Origin: Sphingopyxis sp. MSC1_008
GTDB taxonomy: Bacteria; Pseudomonadota; Alphaproteobacteria; Sphingomonadales; Sphingomonadaceae
Assembly: GCF_023197165.1 (NCBI RefSeq)
Contig: NZ_JALPRD010000008.1
Location: 124,001 to 188,000 of the forward strand
Direction: 5' to 3'
Length of the DNA stretch: 64,000 nucleotides
Position 1 is the first letter of the stretch, and each line of letters starts with the position of its first letter. The notes beneath the pieces are model-generated. The model did no database searches. It was not told where the DNA came from and saw only the letters and a program-made list of their open reading frames with translations. The translations under genes and the position numbers were made by a program. This document shows positions 42,142-51,407 of this stretch, one piece after another.

Positions 42142-44298
42142 TTATTTCCCTTTCAGGAATACCGGGGGCGTGTAGGCGCCGTTCGTCGCGACGTCCCACA
42201 CCTCGATCCGCGCCCAATTGCGGCCGCTGAGGTTGACGCGCTTTTCGATCGCGCGCGTGCCGAACGGCGCGCTGCCGGTCAAGTCGATGCGGTCGCGATA
42301 GACTTTTTTGCCGTCGCCGCTGACGATTTCGGCGAAGGCGAGCGGGAAGGTCCATTCGATCTTCGCTCGCACCACGGCATTGCGTCCGAATGCGGCTTCT
42401 TCGCCGCTCTTCGCGCCGTCGATCGTGAATTCGGGGATCAGCACTTCGCCGGTGGTGGTGAAGAAACGGCCACCGCGCAGCGCGTCGAGCACGTTCTGCC
42501 ATCCATCGGAATAGCGCGGCAGCGGCCCGTCGAGGCGGAGATAGTTGATGTTCATATGCGCATAGAGTTCGCTCTCGTCGGAGATCTGGAACACATCGAC
42601 CTCGCCGGGGGCGAATTTGCGCTCGGACGGTTTCGCCGTCCAGTTGTTCATGTCGTCGAGCGTGTCGAGCACGCGCGTGCCGAGGCGTGGCAGCGAATAA
42701 TCCGACGGCATATTCTTCCATGCGCCGCCGAGGAAGCGGTCGCTCCTGAAGAAGGGCGTGTCCTTATGCTTGTCGGGGAAGCCGTACGAGCCCTTGATCC
42801 GCGGATGCGCGGTCCACATCAGCCCCTTCTCTTCCTGCATCAGTTTCAGGACGTCTTCCTGCGAACCGACATGATAGATTTTGCCGAGCTTGGGGTCCTC
42901 TTCGACGAAGGGCTGTCCCTCCTTGCGGTCGAGCGTCCAATAGACCGGCTTGGGGAAGAAGCTGATCCAGTGCCCGCCAAGCTGGACGTTGGGCTCCTCG
43001 CCCGGGAGCAGCAGCAGCTTGTCGTCCGATAGCCGCGCGGTCTCCGCGTGCATCGTCTTGAGCAATGTCAGCCGGTCGCCGGCGCGATCGAGCGCCTCGC
43101 GCCCGAGGTGGAGCTCGGCGAGATGGACGATCTCGACGTTCATGTCCTTGAAGCGCTTGACGAAGGCCGGCGATTCCAGCCCGTCGGGCACACCCGTCGA
43201 CTGCTGGAACCGCGCCGCGTTCAGGAAGGCTTCGGTGTGCTCGACATGATAGTGGCTGGTGAAGGTGCGGTGCCCGTCGAGCGCCTTGAAACGGTCGCCG
43301 CGGGTATAGGCGAGCGCGGCCTTGGTGACGCTCGCGGCGTCGCCGCTGTCGGGCAGCAGGAACACGCCCATGTCCTGCGTCGTGCCCGGCGGGGCGTTGA
43401 CCCATGGCACGTAGCGCCGATCGCCCTCGAGCGTCTGGCGCACGCCGAAGCTCGTGCGGCCGGCGAGCTTGCGGTAATCATTGCCATACCATGCTGAGTT
43501 GTCGTTGTTGGCGTAATCGAGCGGGTAATAAAATTGATGCGGCGGCGGAACGACGCCCAGCGACCCGCCCGCGGTGCCCTCGGCGACGATCATGCGGGCA
43601 CGCATCTTCGGCGAGACCGCGGGTTTGCGCGATGCATCGCCTTCCTTGCGCACCATCGCATCTTCGGTGTCGGTGAAGGCGATCGAGCGCCATGGCAGCG
43701 CCGCCGATGTCGCGACGCTGAGCCCGGCATCGAAAGTGTAAGCGGTGGCGGGGCGCTGCGTCGACATCACCATCGCCGCACGCACCAGCCGCGAGCCCGG
43801 ATAGATGGTGAATTGATAGGTGCCGGAGAAGGGCCCGGCCGCCGCGCCGCCGACGATCACCTTGGTATAGCCGCCCTCCGCGCGCACGCTGATGTCGCTG
43901 CGCGCGAGTGTCAGCGGGAAGCTTTCGAACGGCCGCGTGCGTGGATTGTCGAAGAAGACCGTCCAGCCTTCCTTGAGATCGCGCGTGCCGACGGTGACCA
44001 CGCCGGCGGGATCAATCCCGCCGAGGATCGGCTTGCCTGAGATGGAGATCGTCTCGATCAGCGGCCTGGCAGGATCGAGCGACAGGACGAGCTGCGCGCG
44101 CTCACCCTCTGCCGAGGGCCAGTCGATCGCCACCGAGCCCTGCGTTCGCGCAACGCGCACGTCGCCGGGCAGCGCCTTGCCGGGCTGGTTGAGAACCGTC
44201 GCCGGCGCCTGCGCGTGCGCCGTGCCGGCTATCGCCAAGCTGCCCGCCGTCAGCGCGGTTGCTAGCCCCAGTGCGGTGAAAATCCGTTTCCTGTTCAA
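42142..44298 (-). CDS. Secreted PHP-like metallohydrolase (CehA/McbA-like), substrate unknown
   Basis: A 718-residue exported protein with signal peptide MNRKRIFTALGLATALTAGS...AHAQ. The N-terminal 320 residues are beta-rich and unrecognised. The C-terminal half carries a PHP-like metal constellation: HYHVEH (His349, His351, His354), HLAELH, PGEE near 433-435, GGHW (His443) and TAHPRIKGS (His498). CehA/McbA-type metallohydrolases share such a pattern. The TTG start at 44298 has an AGGAGG site five bases upstream, while an ATG there is out of frame. It follows the TonB receptor by 43 bases in one operon. Phosphate- or carbamate-ester hydrolysis is possible; the target is not known. Confidence 0.6.
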   Translation of the reverse strand: MNRKRIFTALGLATALTAGSLAIAGTAHAQAPATVLNQPGKALPGDVRVARTQGSVAIDWPSAEGERAQLVLSLDPARPLIETISISGKPILGGIDPAGVVTVGTRDLKEGWTVFFDNPRTRPFESFPLTLARSDISVRAEGGYTKVIVGGAAAGPFSGTYQFTIYPGSRLVRAAMVMSTQRPATAYTFDAGLSVATSAALPWRSIAFTDTEDAMVRKEGDASRKPAVSPKMRARMIVAEGTAGGSLGVVPPPHQFYYPLDYANNDNSAWYGNDYRKLAGRTSFGVRQTLEGDRRYVPWVNAPPGTTQDMGVFLLPDSGDAASVTKAALAYTRGDRFKALDGHRTFTSHYHVEHTEAFLNAARFQQSTGVPDGLESPAFVKRFKDMNVEIVHLAELHLGREALDRAGDRLTLLKTMHAETARLSDDKLLLLPGEEPNVQLGGHWISFFPKPVYWTLDRKEGQPFVEEDPKLGKIYHVGSQEDVLKLMQEEKGLMWTAHPRIKGSYGFPDKHKDTPFFRSDRFLGGAWKNMPSDYSLPRLGTRVLDTLDDMNNWTAKPSERKFAPGEVDVFQISDESELYAHMNINYLRLDGPLPRYSDGWQNVLDALRGGRFFTTTGEVLIPEFTIDGAKSGEEAAFGRNAVVRAKIEWTFPLAFAEIVSGDGKKVYRDRIDLTGSAPFGTRAIEKRVNLSGRNWARIEVWDVATNGAYTPPVFLKGK

Positions 44299-44341
44299 AC
44301 CATCCTCCTGTTTTTCGTCATTCGCGGTGCCGTCATCGGGG

Positions 44342-47128
44342 TCAGAAATTGAAGCGGACGCCAAGCGAGTAGGTCGTGTCGTCGTTGCGCACCTCGCGGA
44401 CGAAATCCTCGCGCGATTCAAAGTTGCGCGTCTTCTGCCCCGTGATGTTCGTACCGGCGAGGCTGACCGTGATATTCGGCGTCACATCATAATTCAGGCC
44501 GAAGTCGAGCCGCCCCGCGGCGCGAATGCCGTTGAGTCCGACGGGGATCGAAACCGGCCGGAGCGAGAGGCCGTTGGTGATGTCGCCGTCGAAATATTTG
44601 GAGCGGTAGGTGTAGATCATCCGCGCCGAGATGCCGTATTTTTCGTAAATCAGACCGATGTTGTAGTTATATTTGGAGACGCCGAGCAGCGGCAGGCCCT
44701 CAAGCCGGTCGCCGGGGGTCGTCACCTCGCTGTCGATGACCGTGAAGTTCCCGATCACGCCCGCGCCGTCGAGGCCCTCGGGAAGGAAATCGAGGAACAG
44801 CTGGCCACCCACTTCGACGCCCTTGATCTTCGCGGACCCCAGGTTGCGCGGGGTCGAGATGACATATTGCAGGCCGTCGATCTTCCGGACCTCGGTCCCG
44901 TTGATGATGCGGTCGGTGATGTCGCGATAGAAGCCGACCACCGAGACATAGTTGCTGCGGCCGAAATAATATTCGAGCGACGCATCGAAGCTGTCGGCCT
45001 TTTGCGGCCGGAGGTCGGGATTGCCGCCCGATCCGGAATTCTGGATCGTGTTGACGTAGGAGACGACATAGCTGAGGCCGGGATTGAGCTGGCCGAAGCT
45101 GGGTCGCGAAAGCGTCTTCGAATAATTGAAGCGCGCCTGGAGGCCGCCGCCGAACTGGACGCGCGCGCTGGCATTAGGCAAGAGATCGGTGTCGCTCGTC
45201 GAACGATTGACGAGCACGACGCGCGAGGTGCCCGTCGCCGGATCGGTTACGCGACCCGATCCCGCGATGTCGCGATCAGTGCGGGTCAGGCGGGCGCCGA
45301 CCATGCCGTCGACCGAGATCGCATCGGTCAGCGAGAATTCATACCCCGCCTGCAGGAAGCCGGCGTAGCTTTTTTCCTGCGCATCATAGTCGCGCGTCGG
45401 GTCGAAAGCCGGCGTGTCTGGCGAGATGCGGTATAGCGTCCGCAGCTGCCGCTTGATCGATTCCTGCGTCAGATATCGGGGGTCGATCTGCAGGAAGGAT
45501 GCGCCGTCGTTCATCTGCGGCACCCCGGGTGCCTGCGACAGGATGTCGGAGGGAAGGCCGGCGGCGGTAAGCGGCGTCACGAACGAACCGCCGGGCGCCG
45601 GCGGGCCGCCGAGATACTGCTCGAACCCGGCCTTGCGCCGCGCGACGCGAACGCCCGCCTGAACATAGTCGAGCAACCCTGCGTCGAAGTCGTATTTGGC
45701 GTCGCTCATCACCGACCACAAAGTGCCGCGGCTGCGGTTGATGTCTTCGGTCATGCCGTTGGCGAACGCGAGGCCGGCCGGGTCGTTCATGGGGTTGCCC
45801 GGCATCGTCGCCTGCACCTCATGATTGTTATCGCGGACCTGAACCAGCTCGGCGATGCGTTTGCCGATGTCGACGCGGAAGCTGTTGTTCCGGTTGATCG
45901 ACGATTCATAGGAGATGTCGGTATTCCAGCTGAGCGCGCCGATCTGCTTGTTGAAGCCGGTGGCGATCACATAGATGTCGGTGCGCGCCTTATTGGCGAC
46001 GGTCGCGGTGTAATATTCGAGGTTGCGTGCCGTATAACCGGTGGCGTTGCAGAGCTCGCGGATCGTACCCGTGCCCGTCGGATTGGTCGGGGTCTGAACA
46101 TTGCCCGAATAATAGCCGTCGGGGCCGACCGCGAAATCCTCGCAGGTATCGCCCGCGGTCGCCTCGAACGACGTGCCCGTGAAGGCACGGAAGGTCGGGC
46201 GCGCCTGATAGACGTTGCCGCGAAAGCCCGCGAACAGGCCCTCGATATAGATTTTGGTGTCGGTATCGGGCGCCCATTCGAGCGAGAAATTGCCCTGCGG
46301 GCGCTCATATTTGCCGAACTCGATCGCGGCGGCGAAGCCGGTCGGCGCGTGCAGGTTCGGGGGCGAACCGGTGGGGCCGGCGCTGGTGGCGCGCGTCCAG
46401 TCGTTCCACGCGACCGGCCGGGCATATTTGTTGCGCTGGTACGAGATGCTGGCCATCGCCGCGATCTCGCCTTCACCCGCGTCCCAGCGGTTGGCGACGA
46501 GCAGGCTCACCGCCGGATTGATCGTGTTCTTCGAACCGGCTTCCTGCAAATAGGTCGCGCGCGCGCTTCCCGCGATCGTCAGCTCCTTGAAATCGAGCGC
46601 GCGGCGCAGGCGCATATTGACGCCGCCCGCCACGCCGCCTTCGAGCCGCTCGGCCGAATTGGATTTATAGACATCGACGCCCGCAAGCGCTTCGGCCGGC
46701 AGATCCTGGAACGAGAAGCCGCGACCGACCCCGGTGAAAATCTCGCGTCCGTTCAGCGTGGTGATGATGTCGTCGAGGCCGCGGATGCGCGCGCCGACGA
46801 TCTCGTTGTTGCCGCCGACAACGACCTGCACGCCGGGAACGCGCTGGAGCGCCGACGCGGTCGTCATGTCGGGAAGCTTGCCAATATCCTCGGCGACGAT
46901 CGAATCGACCACAGCGGTCGATTCGCGCTTGATTTCGGCGGCGCGCGAAAGGCTCTGGCGGATACCGGTGACGATGATGTCCTCCCCATCCTGCGCGTCA
47001 CTTGGTGCCGCAGTCACGGCTGACGGATTTGCGGATGGTTCGGCGGCCGGCGCGGTCTGCGCCTTTGCCATATGTGCGCCGCTGACGAGTGCGACGAGCG
47101 CCACGGAAGCGCGAAGACTGATCTTCAA
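44342..47128 (-). CDS. TonB-dependent receptor (oligosaccharide class)
   Basis: A 928-residue outer-membrane receptor of the TIGR01782-like class common in sphingomonads and Caulobacter. Signal peptide MKISLRASVALVALVSGAH...AKAQ, TonB box region EDIIVTGIRQSL, plug with DIGKLPDMTTASALQRVPGV and TTLNGREIFTGVGRGFSFQD, then a long barrel ending RFNF. It is clearly paralogous to the receptor at 57590. The start is TTG at 47128 with GGGAGAGG a few bases before it. Two copies of the ATCATATAA motif lie just upstream, suggesting regulation by a local GntR protein. Confidence 0.93.
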   Translation of the reverse strand: MKISLRASVALVALVSGAHMAKAQTAPAAEPSANPSAVTAAPSDAQDGEDIIVTGIRQSLSRAAEIKRESTAVVDSIVAEDIGKLPDMTTASALQRVPGVQVVVGGNNEIVGARIRGLDDIITTLNGREIFTGVGRGFSFQDLPAEALAGVDVYKSNSAERLEGGVAGGVNMRLRRALDFKELTIAGSARATYLQEAGSKNTINPAVSLLVANRWDAGEGEIAAMASISYQRNKYARPVAWNDWTRATSAGPTGSPPNLHAPTGFAAAIEFGKYERPQGNFSLEWAPDTDTKIYIEGLFAGFRGNVYQARPTFRAFTGTSFEATAGDTCEDFAVGPDGYYSGNVQTPTNPTGTGTIRELCNATGYTARNLEYYTATVANKARTDIYVIATGFNKQIGALSWNTDISYESSINRNNSFRVDIGKRIAELVQVRDNNHEVQATMPGNPMNDPAGLAFANGMTEDINRSRGTLWSVMSDAKYDFDAGLLDYVQAGVRVARRKAGFEQYLGGPPAPGGSFVTPLTAAGLPSDILSQAPGVPQMNDGASFLQIDPRYLTQESIKRQLRTLYRISPDTPAFDPTRDYDAQEKSYAGFLQAGYEFSLTDAISVDGMVGARLTRTDRDIAGSGRVTDPATGTSRVVLVNRSTSDTDLLPNASARVQFGGGLQARFNYSKTLSRPSFGQLNPGLSYVVSYVNTIQNSGSGGNPDLRPQKADSFDASLEYYFGRSNYVSVVGFYRDITDRIINGTEVRKIDGLQYVISTPRNLGSAKIKGVEVGGQLFLDFLPEGLDGAGVIGNFTVIDSEVTTPGDRLEGLPLLGVSKYNYNIGLIYEKYGISARMIYTYRSKYFDGDITNGLSLRPVSIPVGLNGIRAAGRLDFGLNYDVTPNITVSLAGTNITGQKTRNFESREDFVREVRNDDTTYSLGVRFNF

Positions 47129-47148
47129 TGGACCTCTCCCTGTAAGAT

Positions 47149-47179
47149 ATCATATAAGTTTAGCAGATTGATCATATAA
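47149..47179. promoter_or_regulatory. Two direct copies of ATCATATAA upstream of TonB receptor
   Basis: ATCATATAA at 47149-47157 and again at 47171-47179, 22 bases apart (two helical turns), between the receptor gene and the GntR gene. Similar sites occur in other promoters of the locus, so this is a candidate binding site for one of the GntR regulators. Confidence 0.55.
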
Positions 47180-47238
47180 TTCTGTCGGACGTAATTCGGT
47201 GCCTGAGTTGCCCTTCAGGTCATTTATGTTGGTGGGAT

Positions 47239-48012
47239 TCAGCCAGCCGGGCTGTGCGAGGACATAAAATCTTGCAGATCGCGGTGCCGCTTGAGGCTGC
47301 TGCTCATATGGGCCCGCGCCGCCACCCGCGCGGCGTCGGGATTGCGGTGGATGATGGCGTCGAGGATCGCCTCATGCTCTTCGCTGATCACCGCCTTGTA
47401 ACGCGCGCCGACATAGCTTTGCCCCTGGCGCAGATAGAGCGAGCGCGGCGGGACCAGCCGGACGCCGAGGAAATCGATCAGCTTGGCGTAATAGGTGTTC
47501 TTGCTGGCCCGCGCGATGACGTTGTGGAACTCGACATCGGCCTTGACCGAATCCTCGAGGCCGATCGCCGCTTCGCCAAGTATCTTGAGCTGTTGGCGCA
47601 TGCTCATCACGTCAACCTCGCTGCGCCGTTCGGCGGCCAGCGCCGCCATCTCGGTTTCGACGCTGAGCCGCAGCTCGAGCAACTGGATCACGTCGCTGAG
47701 ATTTTCGACCTCTTCGCGCGTGATCTGAAAGGCCTGATAGCGCGCGGTCTCGCTGACGAAGAGCCCCTTTCCCTGGCGGGCCTCGACCAACCCCGCCGCG
47801 GCGAGGCGAGCGATCGCTTCGCGGACCACCGTCCGGCTCACGCCTAACACGTCGACGAATTCCGCCTCGGTAGGAAGCTGCGAGCCGGGCCAGTGCGTCC
47901 CGGAAAGAATGCTTGCGCGAATATGTTCACAGGCGGCGTCGACCAGCGACGGCCGCCGCTTGCGAAGCGCCAGCCGGTCGTCATGCACAGCGTCGGTTCC
48001 GCCCTGCCTCAC
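47239..48012 (-). CDS. GntR/FadR family transcriptional regulator
   Basis: The N-terminal winged helix is SLVDAACEHIRASILSGTHW followed by LPTEAEFVDVLGVSRTVVREAI, and the C-terminal all-helical FCD ligand domain includes LLELRLSVETEMAALAAERR and ADVEFHNVIARAS. I chose the GTG at 48012 because AAAGGGAGA lies eight bases upstream; an ATG at 48060 would add 16 residues without a ribosome site. It probably senses a sugar acid from arabinose, galactose or uronate breakdown and controls the flanking receptor and GH43 genes. Confidence 0.9.
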   Translation of the reverse strand: MRQGGTDAVHDDRLALRKRRPSLVDAACEHIRASILSGTHWPGSQLPTEAEFVDVLGVSRTVVREAIARLAAAGLVEARQGKGLFVSETARYQAFQITREEVENLSDVIQLLELRLSVETEMAALAAERRSEVDVMSMRQQLKILGEAAIGLEDSVKADVEFHNVIARASKNTYYAKLIDFLGVRLVPPRSLYLRQGQSYVGARYKAVISEEHEAILDAIIHRNPDAARVAARAHMSSSLKRHRDLQDFMSSHSPAG

Positions 48013-48056
48013 GCGCCCATTCTCCCTTTGTCGACGCGTTAAGCGCCATACCCGAC

Positions 48057-48084
48057 TCATATTAGCAATTATCAGTCATATGAC
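48057..48084. promoter_or_regulatory. AT-rich sites upstream of GntR gene
   Basis: TCATATTA at 48057-48064 and the perfect palindrome GTCATATGAC at 48075-48084 lie just upstream of the GntR gene. Both carry the TCATAT core found in other promoters of the locus. The palindrome inside a 10-base symmetric site suits a dimeric GntR protein. Confidence 0.5.
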
Positions 48085-48188
48085 AACTTAAATAATTTCA
48101 TTTCATTTTAAAAAGGAATTCGGCCGGCCCGTCGGTCCCATCCTAGGCCAAGCCGTTTGCTTTTGGCGGCTCCTCAGCTGCTTGCCAT

Positions 48189-48202
48189 TATGATCATACT
48201 TA
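48189..48202. promoter_or_regulatory. Palindrome TATGATCATA upstream of GH43 gene
   Basis: TATGATCATA at 48189-48198 is a perfect palindrome containing ATCATA, 38 bases before the GH43 start. It is a weaker match to the locus motif (ATCATACTT). A role as operator is inferred. Confidence 0.4.
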
Positions 48203-48235
48203 TATTATAAATACAGAAACGAGGAGGAGTGATGC

Positions 48236-49306
48236 ATGCGGTTTCCGGGTTCGGCCAACGATCTTGCGCGCGGTTTTGCCCGGGCGGTCGCGTGGAGCGT
48301 TGCGATAACGGCGATGGTCGGCTGTGCATTGCCTGCTGCGGCGGCTGACGAGCCGGATGCCGCTACCTTCGCCAACCCTCTGCTTTCCTCGGGCCCCGAC
48401 CCATGGATCCTGCAGGTCGGCGGATATTATTATTACACCCATACGCTTGGCGACCGGATTGCACTCTGGCGGACCGACTATGTCGCCAAGCTCGGCGAGG
48501 TCGCGCCGCTCACGGTCTGGACGCCGCCAAAGGAAGGGGCGAACGCGCATTCGATATGGGCGCCCGAGCTGCACCGCATCGATGGGAAATGGTTTCTCTA
48601 TTATTCCGCAACCGCGAGCGGTTTCACCGACGACGACCATCGCGCGGTCTTTGTCCTCGAAAACACGGGTCCCGATCCAATGCGCGGAAAGTGGATCGAC
48701 CGCGGCCGCGTGAATACGGCGCATGCCGGGATCGACGGCACCGTCTTCGACCACGGCGGTAAACGCTATTTCGTCTATTCGCCGTACATCGGGCCCGACA
48801 GCGCGATCGCGATCGCAGAGATGGAGAGCCCTTGGACGCTCAAGGGCGAAGAGGTCGTGATCGCGCGTCCCGATCGGCCGTGGGAGCGGCAAGGCGGCCG
48901 GCAGATCGTCGAGGGCCCCGAATTTCTGGCCGGCCCCAAAGGCGACCTGTTCCTGACCTATTCGGCCAGCGCCTGCTGGTCGGATGATTATTCGCTGGGG
49001 CTGCTCCGCGCATCGGCGGGCGCCGATCCGCTCGACGCCGCCGCGTGGCGCAAGAGCGCGCAGCCGGTATTCAAGCGTGGCAACGGCGTCTACGCAACCG
49101 GCCACAACGGTTTTTTCCGGTCGCCGGACGGCCTGGAAAACTGGATCATCTATCACGCCAACCCAGGCCGCGACATGGGCTGTACCGCAAAGCGGGCACC
49201 GCATATCCAGCGGTTCGGTTGGACTGACGCCGGCTGGCCCGAATTCGGTGAGCCCGTCCCCACCGCAAAAAGGCTTCCGGTGCCGTCGGGTGGCCGCGCG
49301 CGCTAG
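48236..49306 (+). CDS. Secreted GH43 glycoside hydrolase (arabinanase/arabinofuranosidase type)
   Basis: A 356-residue exported hydrolase with an N-terminal signal ending near ALPAAAA (about residue 37) and a five-bladed propeller. The GH43 catalytic trio is visible: Asp55 in GPDPWIL (base), Asp167 in GIDGTVF (pKa modulator) and Glu226 in VEGPEFL (acid). AGGAGGAG precedes the ATG at 48236. GH43 enzymes of this kind attack alpha-L-arabinofuranosyl or beta-xylosyl linkages, fitting the nearby arabinose/galactose oxidation genes. It is divergent from the GntR gene. Confidence 0.9.
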   Translation: MRFPGSANDLARGFARAVAWSVAITAMVGCALPAAAADEPDAATFANPLLSSGPDPWILQVGGYYYYTHTLGDRIALWRTDYVAKLGEVAPLTVWTPPKEGANAHSIWAPELHRIDGKWFLYYSATASGFTDDDHRAVFVLENTGPDPMRGKWIDRGRVNTAHAGIDGTVFDHGGKRYFVYSPYIGPDSAIAIAEMESPWTLKGEEVVIARPDRPWERQGGRQIVEGPEFLAGPKGDLFLTYSASACWSDDYSLGLLRASAGADPLDAAAWRKSAQPVFKRGNGVYATGHNGFFRSPDGLENWIIYHANPGRDMGCTAKRAPHIQRFGWTDAGWPEFGEPVPTAKRLPVPSGGRAR

Positions 49307-49324
49307 GCGCGTCCGGCACTGCTA

Positions 49325-50332
49325 TCACCCCAGAAGCCCGTGGGCGGTGGCAAAGGCCAGAAGCAGGTCGGGCCAGCGCGACGCGGGGCTCGTGGCGGGC
49401 AGGTTCGGCCCGAAGCCATGCCTGCCGGTTTCGAACAGATGCATCGACGCGCTGCGCCTTTTCGCGAGCATCGCCCGATAAGCAAGGATGCTGTTTTCGA
49501 CCGGCACGATGTCATCATCGCCCGCCGCGGCGAGGAACATCGGTGGGGTATCCGCGGCAATGCGGCGGTCGACCGAATATCGATCGACAAGCGACGGACT
49601 CGCGGCCGCGCCGATCAGCGCCGCGCGCGAGCCGGCATGCGTGATGTCCGCCTGCATCGAGATGACGGGATAGAGCAACGCCGCGAGGTCGGGCCGCGCC
49701 GATTGTCGGTCGGCGACATCGACAGGCGAATAGACGTCTTCGTTGAAACGCGTTGCGAGCGATCCCGCGAGGTGGCCGCCCGCCGACGAGCCGAGGAGCA
49801 TGATCCGGTCGGAAGCAATGCGATAATCGTCGGCGCGGGCGCGGATCAGCCGCAGCGCGCGCTGGGCATCCTGCAACGGAACATCCGAATGCCGGTCCCA
49901 GCCTTCGCCGGGCAGGCGATAGACGAGGATGAAGGCGGTCATGCCCCGGGCCGTCCAATGGTCCGCCTCGCGCATACCGTCGTTGTCGACATATTCGACC
50001 CCATAGCCGCCGCCTGGCATCAGCAATATCGCCGTGCCATTCGGTCTGGCGGGGCGGCAGACGATCATCGCGGGATCGGATATCCCGGTCGCGACGCGGT
50101 TGAGGAAGGTCGGGGTGCCGCGGTCTTCGATCTTGAACGGCGGCAGGCGCGCGGGCGTGCCCGGCGCCGCGCCGGGCCAGAGCCGGACAAGTTCGCGACC
50201 CGGCCAGATTTGCTCGACATCGGTGGGCGCGGAACTCGCGGCGACCGCGCGAGGCGCTCCCAGCGCCAGCGCCGCACCGCTGGCTAGCCGCAGGAGGGTT
50301 CGCCGGCCGAATACTTCGCTATCTTTCGGCAT
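49325..50332 (-). CDS. Secreted alpha/beta-hydrolase esterase
   Basis: A 335-residue esterase with a twin-arginine-type signal (GRRTLLRLASGAALALGAPR). The fold motifs are the oxyanion loop MPGGGYG, the nucleophile Ser183 in GSSAGG, Asp273 in GDDDIVP, and His305 in GRHGFG, placing it near acetyl-xylan or feruloyl esterases of the BD-FAE group. It probably removes acetyl or phenolic esters from the plant polysaccharide. GGAGGAAA precedes the ATG. It is 24 bases downstream of the sugar dehydrogenase gene on the same strand and likely co-transcribed. Confidence 0.88.
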   Translation of the reverse strand: MPKDSEVFGRRTLLRLASGAALALGAPRAVAASSAPTDVEQIWPGRELVRLWPGAAPGTPARLPPFKIEDRGTPTFLNRVATGISDPAMIVCRPARPNGTAILLMPGGGYGVEYVDNDGMREADHWTARGMTAFILVYRLPGEGWDRHSDVPLQDAQRALRLIRARADDYRIASDRIMLLGSSAGGHLAGSLATRFNEDVYSPVDVADRQSARPDLAALLYPVISMQADITHAGSRAALIGAAASPSLVDRYSVDRRIAADTPPMFLAAAGDDDIVPVENSILAYRAMLAKRRSASMHLFETGRHGFGPNLPATSPASRWPDLLLAFATAHGLLG

Positions 50333-50356
50333 CGCGAATTTCCTCCCTGCTGCCTC

Positions 50357-51319
50357 TCAAAATTCAAACGGCGGCACGCTGCGGCACGTGCCGAGGTCGT
50401 AAGCTTGCTCGACAAGTTCGAGTGGAGCGGTGTCGGCATCGATTTCCGCGGCCTCGACCAGCGCGTGGAAGCGACCATAAAGGCGGGGATATTCCCGATT
50501 TTCGCCGCTATGCGGGGCGCCGCCGGGTAGCTCGACCGTCGCGCCCCCGTCGCGCAGGATCAATCGCCCGACGTCGGTCGCAATTTCGATGTCCCAGCGC
50601 GGCGCGCCGCCGAACAGAAAGTCGAGCTCGGCCTCGATCGCATAGCATTCGGCGCTGCGCAGGGTGCAGGCGGCGGCGATCGCGGCTGACCGGTTGCTTG
50701 GAATGTCGAGGGTGGCGGCTTCGACGTCGAAGCGTGCCGGGAGGACGCGGGTGAGGATCGAGAGCGCGTTGATCGCGGGATCGAAGACGCCCATGCCCGC
50801 GCGCTCCAATATCCACTCCTGCCCCGGATGCCACTGGCGGATATCCTCCTTCCATATGATCCGCCCGCCGGTGACCGCGCGGCCCGACAGCCAGTCGCGC
50901 GCGGTGTCGACCGCGGCGGCTTCGCGCGAGTGCCAGGATGCGAACAACGTCACGCCTTTTGCCGCCGCATGGCGCGCCAGCGCGCGCACCTCGTCTGTGG
51001 TCACCCCGGGCGGCTTTTCGAGCATCACATGCAGCCCGGCATCGATCGCGCGGCGCGCGATATCGGCGCGCCCTTCGGGCGGCGTACACAGCGACACGGC
51101 GTCGAGCTGGACACCGGCGGCGAGCAGTTCGTCGATGTCACGATAGCCGGGCACGCCGTCGACCGAATCGTTGCGGCTCGCCGTCGCGACCAGCCGGTAA
51201 CGCGGATCGGCGGCGATCGCCGGCAGGTGCTGATCGCGTGCGATCTTGCCGATGCCGACCAGCGCGAGGCGGATTTCCGTGCCTTCGCGCCCTCGCGAAA
51301 AATCTTTCCCGTCGTTCAT
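50357..51319 (-). CDS. L-arabinose/D-galactose 1-dehydrogenase (Gfo/Idh/MocA family)
   Basis: NAD(P)-dependent oxidation of L-arabinose and D-galactose to their lactones, the first step of the non-phosphorylative and De Ley-Doudoroff routes. The 320-residue protein closely follows the Azospirillum L-arabinose 1-dehydrogenase pattern: VGIGKIARDQHLPAI (22-35), VMLEKPPG with Lys102, WKEDIRQWHPGQEWI, and GVFDPAINALSIL with Asp180 and Asn184. The ATG at 51319 has AGAGGA upstream; an ATG at 51340 lacks one and overlaps a candidate operator. Substrate preference between arabinose and galactose is not decided by the sequence. Confidence 0.9.
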   Translation of the reverse strand: MNDGKDFSRGREGTEIRLALVGIGKIARDQHLPAIAADPRYRLVATASRNDSVDGVPGYRDIDELLAAGVQLDAVSLCTPPEGRADIARRAIDAGLHVMLEKPPGVTTDEVRALARHAAAKGVTLFASWHSREAAAVDTARDWLSGRAVTGGRIIWKEDIRQWHPGQEWILERAGMGVFDPAINALSILTRVLPARFDVEAATLDIPSNRSAAIAAACTLRSAECYAIEAELDFLFGGAPRWDIEIATDVGRLILRDGGATVELPGGAPHSGENREYPRLYGRFHALVEAAEIDADTAPLELVEQAYDLGTCRSVPPFEF

Positions 51320-51335
51320 CGCGTCCTCTTTATTT

Positions 51336-51344
51336 ATCATATAT
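51336..51344. promoter_or_regulatory. ATCATATAT motif in divergent promoter
   Basis: A copy of the locus motif (ATCATATAT) in the 88-base region between the divergent sugar dehydrogenase and GH43-like genes, inside a longer AT-rich run. It is a candidate GntR binding site controlling both directions. Confidence 0.45.
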
Positions 51345-51407
51345 ATCTGCTTATACGAGATCTAAGCTTATGCAAGGGTCGACGCAGGCCTGAACAGGGG
51401 AGAGATC

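Noticed and set aside
48013..48060. N-terminal extension of the GntR regulator to the ATG at 48060
   Set aside because: No ribosome site precedes it, while the GTG at 48012 has a good one; the extra residues are basic and not family-like.
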